Below are positions 1 to 9,671 of a stretch of DNA of 64,000 nucleotides, piece after piece (the stretch's first letter is position 1; every line of letters starts with the position of its first letter). Source of the DNA: Sipunculus nudus (taxonomy: Eukaryota; Annelida; Sipuncula; Golfingiida; Sipunculidae). Location: contig CM049316.1 in NCBI GenBank assembly GCA_026874595.1, positions 53,205,676-53,269,675 of the forward strand, written 5' to 3'. The position numbers and the translations under genes were made by a program. Below the pieces are notes generated by a model. The model had not been told where the DNA came from and did no database searches. It worked only from the letters and a program-made list of their open reading frames with translations.

Positions 1-70
1 AATCATGACTGCTCCATATGTTGTCTGCTTTAGCTATCATCAGTAGTTAGCAGTAAACTGCACACAGCTA

Positions 71-78
<8 letters not shown>

Positions 79-128
<50 letters not shown>
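79..128. repeat. (AT)n microsatellite
   Basis: About 25 uninterrupted AT dinucleotides directly upstream of a possible splice acceptor at 153-154. The open frame that runs through it on the minus strand is an artefact of the repeat. Confidence 0.97.
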
Positions 129-131
<3 letters not shown>

Positions 132-154
132 ATACTTGTGGTTTTTTCTTTTAG

Positions 155-221
155 GAAAGGAAGAAATGGAGGTGGACAGAGATTCGGTGGTCGGCGTCAA
201 CCAGATAGCTCTTGCCTGTAA
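155..221 (+). CDS. Possible terminal exon of an upstream gene (Gly/Arg-rich C-terminus)
   Basis: A pyrimidine-rich tract ending in TTTTAG at 149-154 looks like a splice acceptor. Reading from 156, the frame gives 21 residues rich in Gly, Arg and Gln (NGGGQRFGGRRQ in the middle) and ends at TAA 219-221. Such Gly/Arg-rich tails are common on RNA helicases and other RNA-binding proteins, so this may be the last coding exon of such a gene lying to the left of the window. A second frame, starting at 157, stays open longer, to TGA 265-267 (36 codons), and cannot be excluded. No polyadenylation signal was seen close downstream. The call is tentative, because a purine-rich sequence can give Gly/Arg codons by chance. 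Confidence 0.25.
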
Positions 222-924
222 ACAGTCCCTGCAAACATCAGCTGTCATAGACCTTAAATATGAATGATTAGTACTCACTACGATTAACCTTATATTTTGC
301 CGAGAAAAGCCAAGCAGATGAAAATGATTCTTGCTTTTACATTGAACAAGTTGTAATAATCTGCACTAAAACCATGTTTAAAGGACACGGTGTAACTTTA
401 ACATTCCCGGTCGACCCGTCACGTGAAGTATTGGTACATTAAGTTCAAAATGTCAAATCAATGCGGTTACATTATGGATATAATCCTCGCGAGTATGAAT
501 GATTCATACATTTCATTTGTAATTCAGTAATATTAGCTCGGTGATTGAGCCACAAATTATTTTTTAACCAAATAAGTTCTTTATTTATTTAATTTTCCTG
601 GTCAGTCCCTTTTGTATATAGTTGACTTTTAGATTAAGAACGGATTATTGTATTTCTTTTTTCTGTGATCGAACGCCGTAAAGATGTCCGAGCCAATACA
701 TGTAGCATGTCAGCGTCTGTGTGAATATATCTATATTTCTTTAATTTTATACTGTATTTTTTACTAGAATTAATCGAAGGCAGGTATGCAGATTATTCAA
801 GAAACAAAAGCAATGATGATTCAGTCGATCATGTGGCAATGTATTTATTTGTTAAACCCCTTTAAGAACCTTGCACCATCAAATATGAAGTCTTTGCAAA
901 ATTGACTGCATCACCATTGTCAGT
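222..924. other. AT-rich sequence, no recognisable feature
   Basis: If 155-221 is a terminal exon, the first part would be its 3' untranslated region. No open frame, RNA gene or repeat could be supported here. Confidence 0.5.
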
Positions 925-1612
925 GATAGCACTGTACTTGTCTTGTACGCTCCCGAGGCAGAGGAAATTTTGCTCTTCTAAAGAAGCTACTGATTTTTTA
1001 GTAATTACTACTTACGATATAGGTAGTAAGCCTATAGGTAAAGCGATATGTAAAGAGCGTACGTGTCTTAAAGTATACACTTTTAAGTTTACACTGTCGC
1101 TGTGCATATGGGTTCACTTACTGAATTTGTGAGTCAAGAGATATAGTGTAGTCTGATTTGTACGTCTTGTAAGCTCCCGAGGCAGAGGGAATGTTGCTGT
1201 TCTAAAGAAGCTACTGATTTTTTGTAATTACTACTTACGACATAGGCAGTAGGCCTATAGGTATAAAGCGCTATGTAAAGAGCGTACGTGTCTTAAAGTA
1301 TACACTTTTATGTTTACACTGTCGCTGTGCATATGGGTTCACTTACTGAATTTGTGAGTCAAGAGATATTGTGTAGTCTGATTTGTACGTCTTGTAAGCT
1401 CCCGAGGCAGAGGAAATGTTGCTGTTCTAAAGAAGCTACTGATTTTTTAGTAATTATTACTTTCGACATAGGCAGTAGGCCTATAGGTATAAAGCGCTCT
1501 GTAAAGAGCGTACGTGTCTTAAAGTACACAATATCATGTTCATGCACACTGTCGCTGTGCATACGGGTCTACTTACTGAATTTGTGAGTCAAGAGATATA
1601 GTGTAGTCCGAC
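925..1612 (+). repeat. Tandem repeat, three copies of a 224-225-bp unit
   Basis: The landmark GCTCCCGAGGCAGAGG begins at 949, 1173 and 1398, giving a period of 224-225 bp. The copies share long stretches (the GAAGCTACTGATTTTT block, the CACTGTCGCTGTGCATA block, the TGAGTCAAGAGATAT block) and differ by scattered substitutions and small indels. The short open frames in the copies (for example 902-1132 and 1327-1587) are not conserved between copies and are not considered genes. Confidence 0.95.
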
Positions 1613-1920
1613 ATGTTCTTCAAATGAAGTGACATTTTTATGATCTTATATACAATGACAAACATTTCAGATACTTGAATACACACACGCTGGAGTTTAT
1701 TTGTACTGCATGAATGATAATTTACACCACAAATTCAACTTTTGTGATATACTTCGGTTAGTCTTGAAATGTACACGGCATGACTTTGATTAAATTTACA
1801 TTATTTTATTCAATAGAGATCTTTCTTTTTACTGTACAAGCGGACTCATTTCAAATCTTAAATGGTTCTCTACTAAATTTCTTTGTAGCTGGTCTAGCTT
1901 TTTGGCTGACTGAATTTCTG

Positions 1921-1983
1921 GGGGCGATCCAGGGGCGTAGCCGAGGGGGAGCCGCAGGGAGCCATGCCCCCCCCCCCCCCCCA
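1921..1983. repeat. G-rich/poly-C segment resembling the end of a dispersed element
   Basis: A GC-rich island in AT-rich sequence holds CCAGGGGCGTAGCC near 1929-1943 and runs into a poly-C tract at about 1967-1981. Motifs of the type CAGGGGCGTAGCC often mark termini of dispersed elements in marine invertebrates, but no matching second terminus was found, so the element type is unknown. Confidence 0.35.
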
Positions 1984-2914
1984 CTTAATATAATTATGAT
2001 CAAATAAAAAAATCATGAAATTCCTTACACTTGTATACCCAGACTCGGGGCTTTCAATTTCAATATCAAGTTTTCTAAAGAAAAGCAAGTTTTGTTTATA
2101 TCACGTTTTACCATCCGCATTATTTGGGACTGAGAGCCTCACTATAGTATGGCACTGATGTCAGTGCACCGAGACATTGCGCTCGATCCTCAGGATGTAA
2201 TATCGGAGTTAGCCTGGAGACATTGCAGGAAACCTGAGCCACATAACTTATTAGAGGGCTGAAGTAAACATGTACGCAGTGCACATGCAGTGATTAACGT
2301 TGGCCCTATATTGTTTATTGATAATTCTTCACTGCAAATTTATATATTTTTTTGTTTATTCATATTGTTATATATATATACAATATAAATTATAACCAAA
2401 TAAAACCCGCTCTTGTCGAACCTCGGATGTGTCTAAGTTTTCTTAGGGTCCCTTCGACTTCGACGAGGTTTCACTGTATATCTTAATGTCTCTGAGAAAA
2501 AAAGTTAAAGCTAACGTATTTAATAATTTAATAAAAGACGACATCTTGATCGAGAAAGACAAAACACAGTGCTAAAATAAGCATGTTTTTTTTTATCACA
2601 CACATATATATATCGTAGTCTCAAAAACATCTATTCCTTCTTCCAGCATTGGGAATGGTGCGGCTATAAGGAAAATCACTTCATGGTTTCCAACTGCACC
2701 GCTCGACATCCGAATATTATACCTTTCAGCATCAGATACCCCAAAAGGATACAATCTGGTGTTTACACTAGTGTCATACTAAACCAGTTATATAACAAAA
2801 ATATCGTACGAAAGCTCAGAGCCGGGCGGAAATCATGGAGGTGACCACGTGCGTTCCACAGCCTCTTTGGGGTCCACAGGAATAGTTTTATCCGACCGTG
2901 CACTATAGAGGTGC
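1984..2914. other. AT-rich intergenic sequence, nothing recognised
   Basis: Contains short T and TA tracts and an AATAAA at 2399-2404 with no assignable gene. No coding frame or repeat family could be supported. Confidence 0.5.
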
Positions 2915-4352
2915 GGACCGGACCGGACCGGCCCGGAACATCTCCCGGCGGCCCGGTCCATCACATGAGCGGTCCGGTACTGATCCGGTCCAATAGGAGG
3001 CGGTACGGTCCAGTAGCTGAACCGGTTTAAGCGGACCGGTCCATTTATAAAATATCATTAAAACAGAAAAAAAATTATAGCTTCAATTCAGCCTTTATTC
3101 TACATAATTTTATCATTATATATAAATATCTTTTTTTATTTGACAGAAGAGAATACGACATACACATCAATCCGTATTATAAATTTAATATTATAATCTA
3201 TACGTGAATCGCAAGATCTGGGTTTTATTTTCAAATGACAACAGTGGAATAATGTTTGTTACTTTGTAAGGCATGTTGTTTAGAATATAAACCAAATTGT
3301 GCATCTAGGGCGAGCTGATTAAAAGAATTTCAGGCGGGGGTGGATGCGGCTGAATAGTGAAGTAGTGGTTTAAGTGCGATTTGAAAATAGAAAGCTTATT
3401 AATCTTATGTAATGATTTATTATATTTAGTCTGTATATGCCTATGTTATTTATGTATAGACTTGATACAGAGTAATATAGAGGAATGGCATCAGCTTTGT
3501 TAACCACACAGCTGGGGACAATGATTGTAATGCTGAACATGTCACCTCAGTCCTAAGTTAATAAAAAAAATGACCCTTTACTCTTACTCAGAGAATGAAA
3601 ATACAACATAAAATACATGTATTGTATTTATACAGGCGCAGTTGCCATTGCTTTAAATACATTTTACATATCTAAAGATACTTTCTTTGAAATGTTAATT
3701 ACACCTTGCATGTTCATTACAAGTTTGTAGGTTGAAACTAAATCCCTTTAGTTATCTGTATATCTTAAATCATAAAGGGGCCCAATCACCTATAGGGCAG
3801 GTTAAGTAAACACGAAAAATGGCTTGTTCCCATTAAAATAAATCTTTACCTGCCAATATATTGCCATGAAACCGGTTGCTTATTCCTGTAAAGGAGTGTT
3901 ATAAACAGTGGACCGGGCGCGATCATAGGTGTTAGCATATACACAGCGCGTGGGGCCGTGTTCAGAACGGAGCCATAATTAGGAGATGCCCTGACTGACT
4001 TGGCAAAAAAATTTTAATACATGTTTCAGCTGTCTTAAACACCGCGTGTTGCGGCTCACAATCGGACCTTCGGTGACTCTACCGTGTAAAGGTAAACAGA
4101 GACACGTGGGCTCCGTTTACGAACACGCAGAGCCATAAAATGATGTTAAACAGCCGTATGCGAGGAAATGAGACTGTGTGCTGGTATGTTTCGCTGAGAA
4201 ACTTTTGTATAAAGCAAAACTGAACTGATAGTGTGAAAGAATAGACATAATATTGTTCCTCATTATGTCCCTTTAAAATAAAGAGCGGTTTGGATAGGTC
4301 CTGTACAGGAATAAGCGGCACAGTAGTTTGTGTTATTTGTCCGGTCCGGTCC
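2915..4352. mobile_element. Possible 1.4-kb element bounded by inverted GGACCGG repeats
   Basis: A cluster of GGACCGG/GGTCCGG heptamers lies at about 2915-3048, and GTCCGGTCCGGTCC lies at 4339-4352. That is the reverse complement of GGACCGGACCGGAC at 2915-2928. The bases between are AT-rich, have no convincing open frame and show no internal repetition. No target-site duplication was visible outside the two motifs, so this may be a decayed foldback element or two unrelated copies of one simple motif. Confidence 0.3.
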
Positions 4353-4809
4353 ATGTCGCTGTATATGCACACGCTCCAGTTTGTTTAACATTTCCCTGTC
4401 ACACAAACTACTCGCGATTTTCGAACAATATGAATGATATATTATCAATAAACGTTCTGGATTCCATGCTTTAAGTGCAAAAATAATTTCAAAATCCAGA
4501 GGTAATAAGATATCGTTAAGACATTCGAGCGGATGTCTGAGTATAAATAAATGTAGACAGGTTAATTGAGCCCACAGAACAGGCCGTTTATACTTCAAAT
4601 CATGCAGCCTTTGATATGGAAGTACATGTATCTAAGGGCCATATAGATATAGAATTATCACATAAATTATATCTTGCCTTATATGTGAAATAAATGTATA
4701 CACAAAATTCCAAATTTTCACTAGAAATATATACCAAGCCCCGTATCTTTGCTTGTTTAACAGCTAAAATGATAATTAAATTGTCTGTCAAAGTACACTT
4801 CCTGTACAT

Positions 4810-4814
<5 letters not shown>

Positions 4815-4873
<59 letters not shown>
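4815..4873. repeat. (TA)n microsatellite
   Basis: About 29 uninterrupted TA dinucleotides. Open frames through it (Ile-Tyr repeats) are artefacts. A poly-C tract follows at about 4948-4961. Confidence 0.97.
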
Positions 4874-4875
<2 letters not shown>

Positions 4876-4961
4876 TTTTCGTCAAGGAATCCGTTCAATA
4901 TATTTTTGTCATAATCTCTGCATGGTAAAATGTGTAGTTTTGAAGGACCCCCCCCCCCCCC

Positions 4962-5599
4962 TTATGAAATTTCAGTTCATTTATGCCGATGTAAATTCAA
5001 TTTGACTTCATTTACTAAAATCCCAGGCCGCTTAGAAAGCACAGAGTGGCGCCAATGTTAATTAATTACGGTTAAATTCGCGTTTCAGAAATTTTCTCCA
5101 CGAAGTTAGCTGGAATTGAAAAAGTACCTGTCAACGAACGAGCCGGATTGAGTAATTAAGACGGAAACCAACACTACATTTTAACTACAAATACTGAGTG
5201 AAGCAATTAATGTAATTCCCTACAAAACAATATATTTTTGCCAATGTTGTGACTGAATCTTCGGGGGGGTCAAGGACAACTTGTGACAGATCTTGACGAT
5301 ATCATGATCCAGATTGCGAACTTCAAAATCAGTGAAGGATCGAAGAATACAAACACTTCAGTAAAATATTAAGGCAGATGTTTCCTTGTAATATTAATAT
5401 GTTATTTCAATTGAACATTGGTAATTCACGAAGCATGGCGTGGACAGAGTTATATAACAATTATATAATAGAATGCCACGACACTGATACAATCGAACAA
5501 TATTTTGCTTAATGTGATTTCGTCCAAATATTTTGGAACACATTTCAGTCATGGATTATAAAAAAAACATTGAATTACACTCTTCTATGAGCAACCTAA
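4962..5599. other. Non-repetitive AT-rich sequence, nothing recognised
   Basis: No open frame, RNA gene or repeat family could be supported in this stretch. Confidence 0.5.
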
Positions 5600-5782
5600 A
5601 ACCCAAGTATTCGTGTGTGACCGGCGAGGTTTCTAAACCCCGAGTATACGAGTGTGACCGGCGAGGTTTCTAAACCCCGAGTATACGAGTGTGACCGGCG
5701 AGGTTTCTAAACCCCAAGAATAGGTGTATGACCGGCGAGTTTTTCTAAAACCGGAGTATACGTGTGTGACCGGCTAGGTTTA
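5600..5782 (+). repeat. 37-bp minisatellite, five copies
   Basis: The motif TGACCGGCGAGGTTTCTAAA begins at 5618, 5655, 5692, 5729 and (degenerate) 5767, giving periods of 37, 37, 37 and 38 bp. The unit is GC-richer than its surroundings. Confidence 0.95.
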
Positions 5783-5807
5783 ATTAAAGGAACATTTTAA
5801 TTTCATC

Positions 5808-6035
5808 GTGGAACTCGTGGAATTTCTTAGAATAATCATGTAACATTTTTTTAGAAAAGTCATGTAACATTTTCTAGAATAGTCCTGCAGCATTTTTGAG
5901 AATAGTCATGAAACATTTTTTAGAATAGTCATGTAAATTTTTAGAAAAATCATGTACCATTTTTAGAATAGTCATGGAAATTTTGTCAGAATAGTCATGT
6001 AATTTTTTTAGAATAGTCATGTAACATTTTTTTAA
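5808..6035 (+). repeat. Degenerate minisatellite of about 20-25 bp
   Basis: Roughly ten imperfect copies of a unit containing AGAATAGTCATGTAACATTT, with variable T tracts and substitutions. It lies just after the 37-bp array. Confidence 0.85.
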
Positions 6036-6889
6036 TATTCAAAAGAAATGAAACAGTGGCCAAAGCTTTCACAAAATTGAGAATGAGTGAAAAATTGTCA
6101 AGTATTACTAAGAGTTCAGCTCCATAAAGGTTTGTTTGAAATAGATGATTAAAAAATGCCACTTTGTTAGCTGCCCAGTTTAATAAAAAAAAAAACAGAA
6201 AAAAAATAGATAATCTATATCAGTCTGCAAATGAAAGAATGCCATAATTATACTTCTTTTCTTTTGTGAATATAGGGCTAGGTAGATTAATTACTGTTGC
6301 TGTAAAACAAGACAACTTTTGGCTTTATTTCATAAAATCAATGCTTCTGTAAAAACCAAATAATGTAAATCAATATAGACCTGGGTCCAGATCAGATGGA
6401 ATACTTGCTGTTTGTAAATATCATCTAACATTAATCTTCTATGTTATTACATGTTATGACTTTTTGTCATTGTTGTTATATTGGTCCGTAAAATACAAAT
6501 GAAGACCTATGAATGTAATATTTTTTTTCAGTTTTACCTTTTTTTCCCAGTTTTACCCTTGTAGAATATCCCTTTTAGAATAGATGTAATATATGAAAAA
6601 ATTGTTTACACAACCTTCAAAGTATAATAATATAATAATAATGTAAGAACTATAATGCATGCTTTATTCATGTTTGACTAAACGTGTTAATCAATTGGGC
6701 CCGATTGATGCTCCTGTCTGTGAACAGAGTGCATAACATTTGCAATTTTGCATAGGTTTTCTTAAACTTTATTTGATATGATTATTATTCGATAAGTTCT
6801 TTATACAAGCATCAAACTTAAATCAGTGCATCTTATCACCTAACCCTGATACAAATTAGGTTTACCTCAGGTTCATGTTTGTTCCACAG
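6036..6889. other. AT-rich sequence, nothing recognised
   Basis: No supported gene. If 6890-6955 is an exon, this stretch would be the preceding intron. Confidence 0.45.
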
Positions 6890-6955
6890 TTGGTCCCTGG
6901 TCAGTCAAGAATCTTCCACAGCCTCAACAAGGAGCGCCACCGTGTGTCTGTGTGA
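6890..6955 (+). CDS. Possible terminal exon of an unidentified gene
   Basis: TTTGTTCCACAG at 6878-6889 is a good splice acceptor. Read from 6890, the frame gives 21 codons (beginning LVPGQSRIFHSLNK) and ends at TGA 6953-6955. No homologue is recognised. A competing frame from 6892 is open for 113 codons to TAG 7228-7230 (listed separately). Which of the two is real, if either, cannot be decided here. Confidence 0.25.
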   Translation: MVPGQSRIFHSLNKERHRVSV

Positions 6956-7230
6956 GACACAATTTTCAGTGTAGCCCGCGTAATATTTACGGTAATTGTT
7001 TTTCCCGGACAAGCATCAACACGAAGGCCGGGAAGGCAAAGTTAAAGGTTTGTGATAATTTAAGAAATATAATTCTAACACGAAAAGAAATATTACTTGA
7101 CTTATATTCCTCATACCGGTTTAAATTAAATTTTCCTGTCAATACCTTGCCGGTGGGATTACGAGAAGAACTGAGCGATAAATGGGGTATTGATGGGGAC
7201 GCCATGGTCCTAACAACAAGTGACATATAG
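6892..7230 (+). other. 113-codon open frame of unknown status
   Basis: A frame that enters from the possible acceptor at 6889 is open through 6892-7227 and stops at TAG 7228. The region is less AT-rich than its surroundings, and the end of the frame (GLREELSDKWGIDGDAMV) reads like protein. There is no ATG near the beginning, no recognised domain, and an overlapping reading (6890-6955) competes. It may be an exon, a fragment of a mobile element, or chance. Confidence 0.2.
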
Positions 7231-7329
7231 AGCTCACTGACCAACTTTCAACCACCCTAATGCAACAGTAACCGAACTGCTACCTGTCAGGACAGACCAG
7301 TGCCAGTATAGGCCAGTGTTATAAACATG

Positions 7330-7338
7330 TCACATCAG
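7330..7338 (+). repeat. Left target-site duplication TCACATCAG
   Basis: The 9-bp word TCACATCAG directly precedes the left inverted repeat and recurs exactly after the right one at 9663-9671. Confidence 0.9.
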
Positions 7339-7792
7339 GGCTGTGTGTAAAACCCGGACGCCGGACGTTGGACGCCGATTTTACAAATATCGACATATTT
7401 TAATAACTACTCATCAAATACCTATAAAATTTCACATAGCCATTGTCCGTATATAGATCTTTAATCATACAGAGTAACATGAATAAATATGGATTAATTA
7501 TAATTTTATTAACCGTCATTCATCTCGGACGTGAGTCGGACGTCGGCCGGACGTCAACTGAAACGCAAGTATTTTGCAATTATGGTAAAATTTATCTGTG
7601 CAAAAAGTACTAAGATATACAGTTTTGGAATAAAAACTCAAGCACAGCCAATCCTAGGCTTAAAATCCCCATATTAATTTAGTTATCACTTATTTTGTAA
7701 CACTCGGATGCCGTAGGGGGTTTATAAAGGGCTGTTCCACAAAATAGGACACCCATTCTGCCACACCTGTGTGACCCCAGAGGGCGCTCGTG
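7339..7792 (+). repeat. Left terminal inverted repeat, 454 bp
   Basis: Matches the reverse complement of 9209-9662 along its whole length with scattered single-base differences. It includes GACGTC-rich tracts near the terminus and ends inward at CCAGAGGGCGCTCGTG. Confidence 0.93.
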
Positions 7793-8229
7793 TCTGTTCC
7801 ATGTGCATTTTTAATAATCATAATTAATAATTAAAATAAAAAAATATTAAAAATATCATTTAAAATTTATACATTTTCAACAATAATAATGATGATGATA
7901 GTAATAATAATGATATTAATAATAATAACAATTATAATAATAAAAAATAACTTTTGATAATAATAGTTATTATAATCAAACTACAATGCCAACTTTAGTC
8001 AGACTTTTTTCTGTAAACCAGCCAGTTACTCTGACCCGCCAAAGTTATACTATGGAAGGGTATACCTCAGGTGATACAGAAATTGCTAATTACATCACTA
8101 ATTCATATAAAAACAGGAGGTACAGGTACATACTTGGTATATGCTTCATGTCAGTACTTGACATGGTTAACTGGAGCAGACAAATCCTGCTCAGTTGTGC
8201 TTGTCGCCTGTAAAACCCAGTCAATGAAA

Positions 8230-8426
8230 TTTCATTGAGAGAGAGAGAGAGACAGACAGAGAGAATGAGAAAATGAGAGAAAGAGAAAGTGACAGAAGAG
8301 GAAGACACACATTTTTACCTATTATTAAAAGTATTATCACATAAATAATAATAAAATTATTGTTATTATTTATATAACAAATAACAAAATAAACTAAAAA
8401 AATCAAACATGTAATAAAAGTTATAC

Positions 8427-8477
<51 letters not shown>

Positions 8478-8735
8478 GGTGACACAGTTTTCCAGCCACT
8501 TAGAATAATCTTGTAATTTTTATATTTAATATTTCTGAGAGAGAGAGAGGGAGTGAGAGAGAGAGGCAGGCAGGCAGGCAGAGAGAAAAAGTGAGAAAAG
8601 AGGAAGACCCACTTTACCAGATGATAATAATATAATCACATAAATAATAATAACTTTAATTATTACAAATAACAAAATAAACTTGAACAAGAAAACATGT
8701 AATGAAAGTGATACTCCTTATAAATAAGACGGAGT
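8230..8735 (+). repeat. Internal tandem duplication with GA-rich and (TA)n tracts
   Basis: Two related copies (about 8235-8430 and 8536-8720) each run GAGAGA tract, GAAAGTGA/GTGAGAAAAGAGGAAGAC, an AATAATAA-rich stretch, ACAAATAACAAAATAAACT, then AAACATGTAATRAAAGT. A (TA)n microsatellite at 8430-8472 separates them. This is an internal expansion of the transposon, not a gene. Confidence 0.85.
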
Positions 8736-9072
8736 AGTACGGGATGGTGTGCATCTGACACGAGACAGCAACAGAAGATTATGGCAGAATATACGAGGCT
8801 GTATTTTATTAGTTCTGTTTTTAGCCATTATTATATTTCTGTGTATATATGTCAGGGATATTTCTGATGTTTTCATTCGTAACAGTATACACTTTGTCTT
8901 TTTATATACCTTTCCATGTATATATTTGATCTGTATGTTAATAAAGGTTTTCTTGAACAGGTTCCAGCCTTCTTTTCTTCTTATTTTATATTCCGAAAAA
9001 AAATTGAGCTTGAAACATTCAATAAATAAATAAATTAATATTCAATATTAAATATTTACGTCTCCCAGTTCT

Positions 9073-9075
<3 letters not shown>

Positions 9076-9112
<37 letters not shown>
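9076..9112. repeat. (TA)n microsatellite
   Basis: Simple TA tract inside the transposon, shortly before the right inverted repeat. Confidence 0.95.
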
Positions 9113-9114
<2 letters not shown>

Positions 9115-9208
9115 TATAAAAAAATTTCCTTGCAAATGAGAGTAAAAAATGGGAATAAATTTCAAATGGCACTGAGACCTAGAGTTAAAAAAGTGCGCAT
9201 TGAAAATG

Positions 9209-9662
9209 CACGAGCGCCCTCTGGGGTCACACAGGTGTGACAGAAAGGGTGTCCTATTTTGTGGAACAGCCCTTGATAAACCCCCTACGGCATCCGAGTG
9301 TTACAAAATAAGTGATAACTAAATTAATATGGGGAATTTAAGCCTAGGATTGGCTGTGCTTGAGTTTTTATTCCAAAACTGTATATCTTAGTACTTTTTG
9401 CATAGATAAATTTTACCATAATTGCAAATTACTTGCATTTCAGTTGACGTCCGGCCGACGTCTGACTCACGTCCGAGATGAATGACGGTTAATAAAATTA
9501 TTATTAGTCCATATTTATTCACGTTACTCTGTGTGATCAAAGATCTATTTACGGACAATGGCCATGTGAAATTTTATAGGTATTTGATGAGTAGTTATTA
9601 AAATATGTCGATTTTTGTAAAATCGGCGTCCGATGTCCGGCGTCCAGGTTTTACACACAGCC
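9209..9662 (-). repeat. Right terminal inverted repeat, 454 bp
   Basis: Reverse complement of 7339-7792. The element end at 9662 is fixed by the adjoining target-site duplication at 9663-9671. Confidence 0.93.
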
Positions 9663-9671
9663 TCACATCAG
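9663..9671 (+). repeat. Right target-site duplication TCACATCAG
   Basis: Exact copy of 7330-7338. Removing one copy and the element restores a continuous pre-insertion sequence. Confidence 0.9.

Larger units (their letters stand above)
7339..9662. mobile_element. Non-autonomous DNA transposon with long TIRs (Mutator-like or Merlin-like)
   Basis: The element is 2,324 bp long, begins GGCTGTGTGTAAAACC and ends with the reverse complement GGTTTTACACACAGCC. It is flanked by a perfect 9-bp duplication TCACATCAG. The terminal inverted repeats (7339-7792 and 9209-9662) are 454 bp each and nearly identical. The interior is AT-rich and holds microsatellites and an internal tandem duplication. Its longest open frame (8749-9033, 94 codons, hydrophobic) has no transposase feature. 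Long TIRs with a 9-bp target duplication suit Mutator-like elements. Merlin elements, which start with GG and make 8-9-bp duplications, are the alternative. The well-matched arms and intact duplication suggest a fairly recent insertion. Confidence 0.88.

Noticed and set aside
1921-2088. Proline-rich open frame ending in a poly-C tract
   Set aside because: The prolines come from the poly-C run. There is no support for a gene.
8749-9033. 94-codon hydrophobic open frame inside the transposon
   Set aside because: It is AT-rich, has no recognised domain, and lies in a non-autonomous element between microsatellites. It is likely chance.
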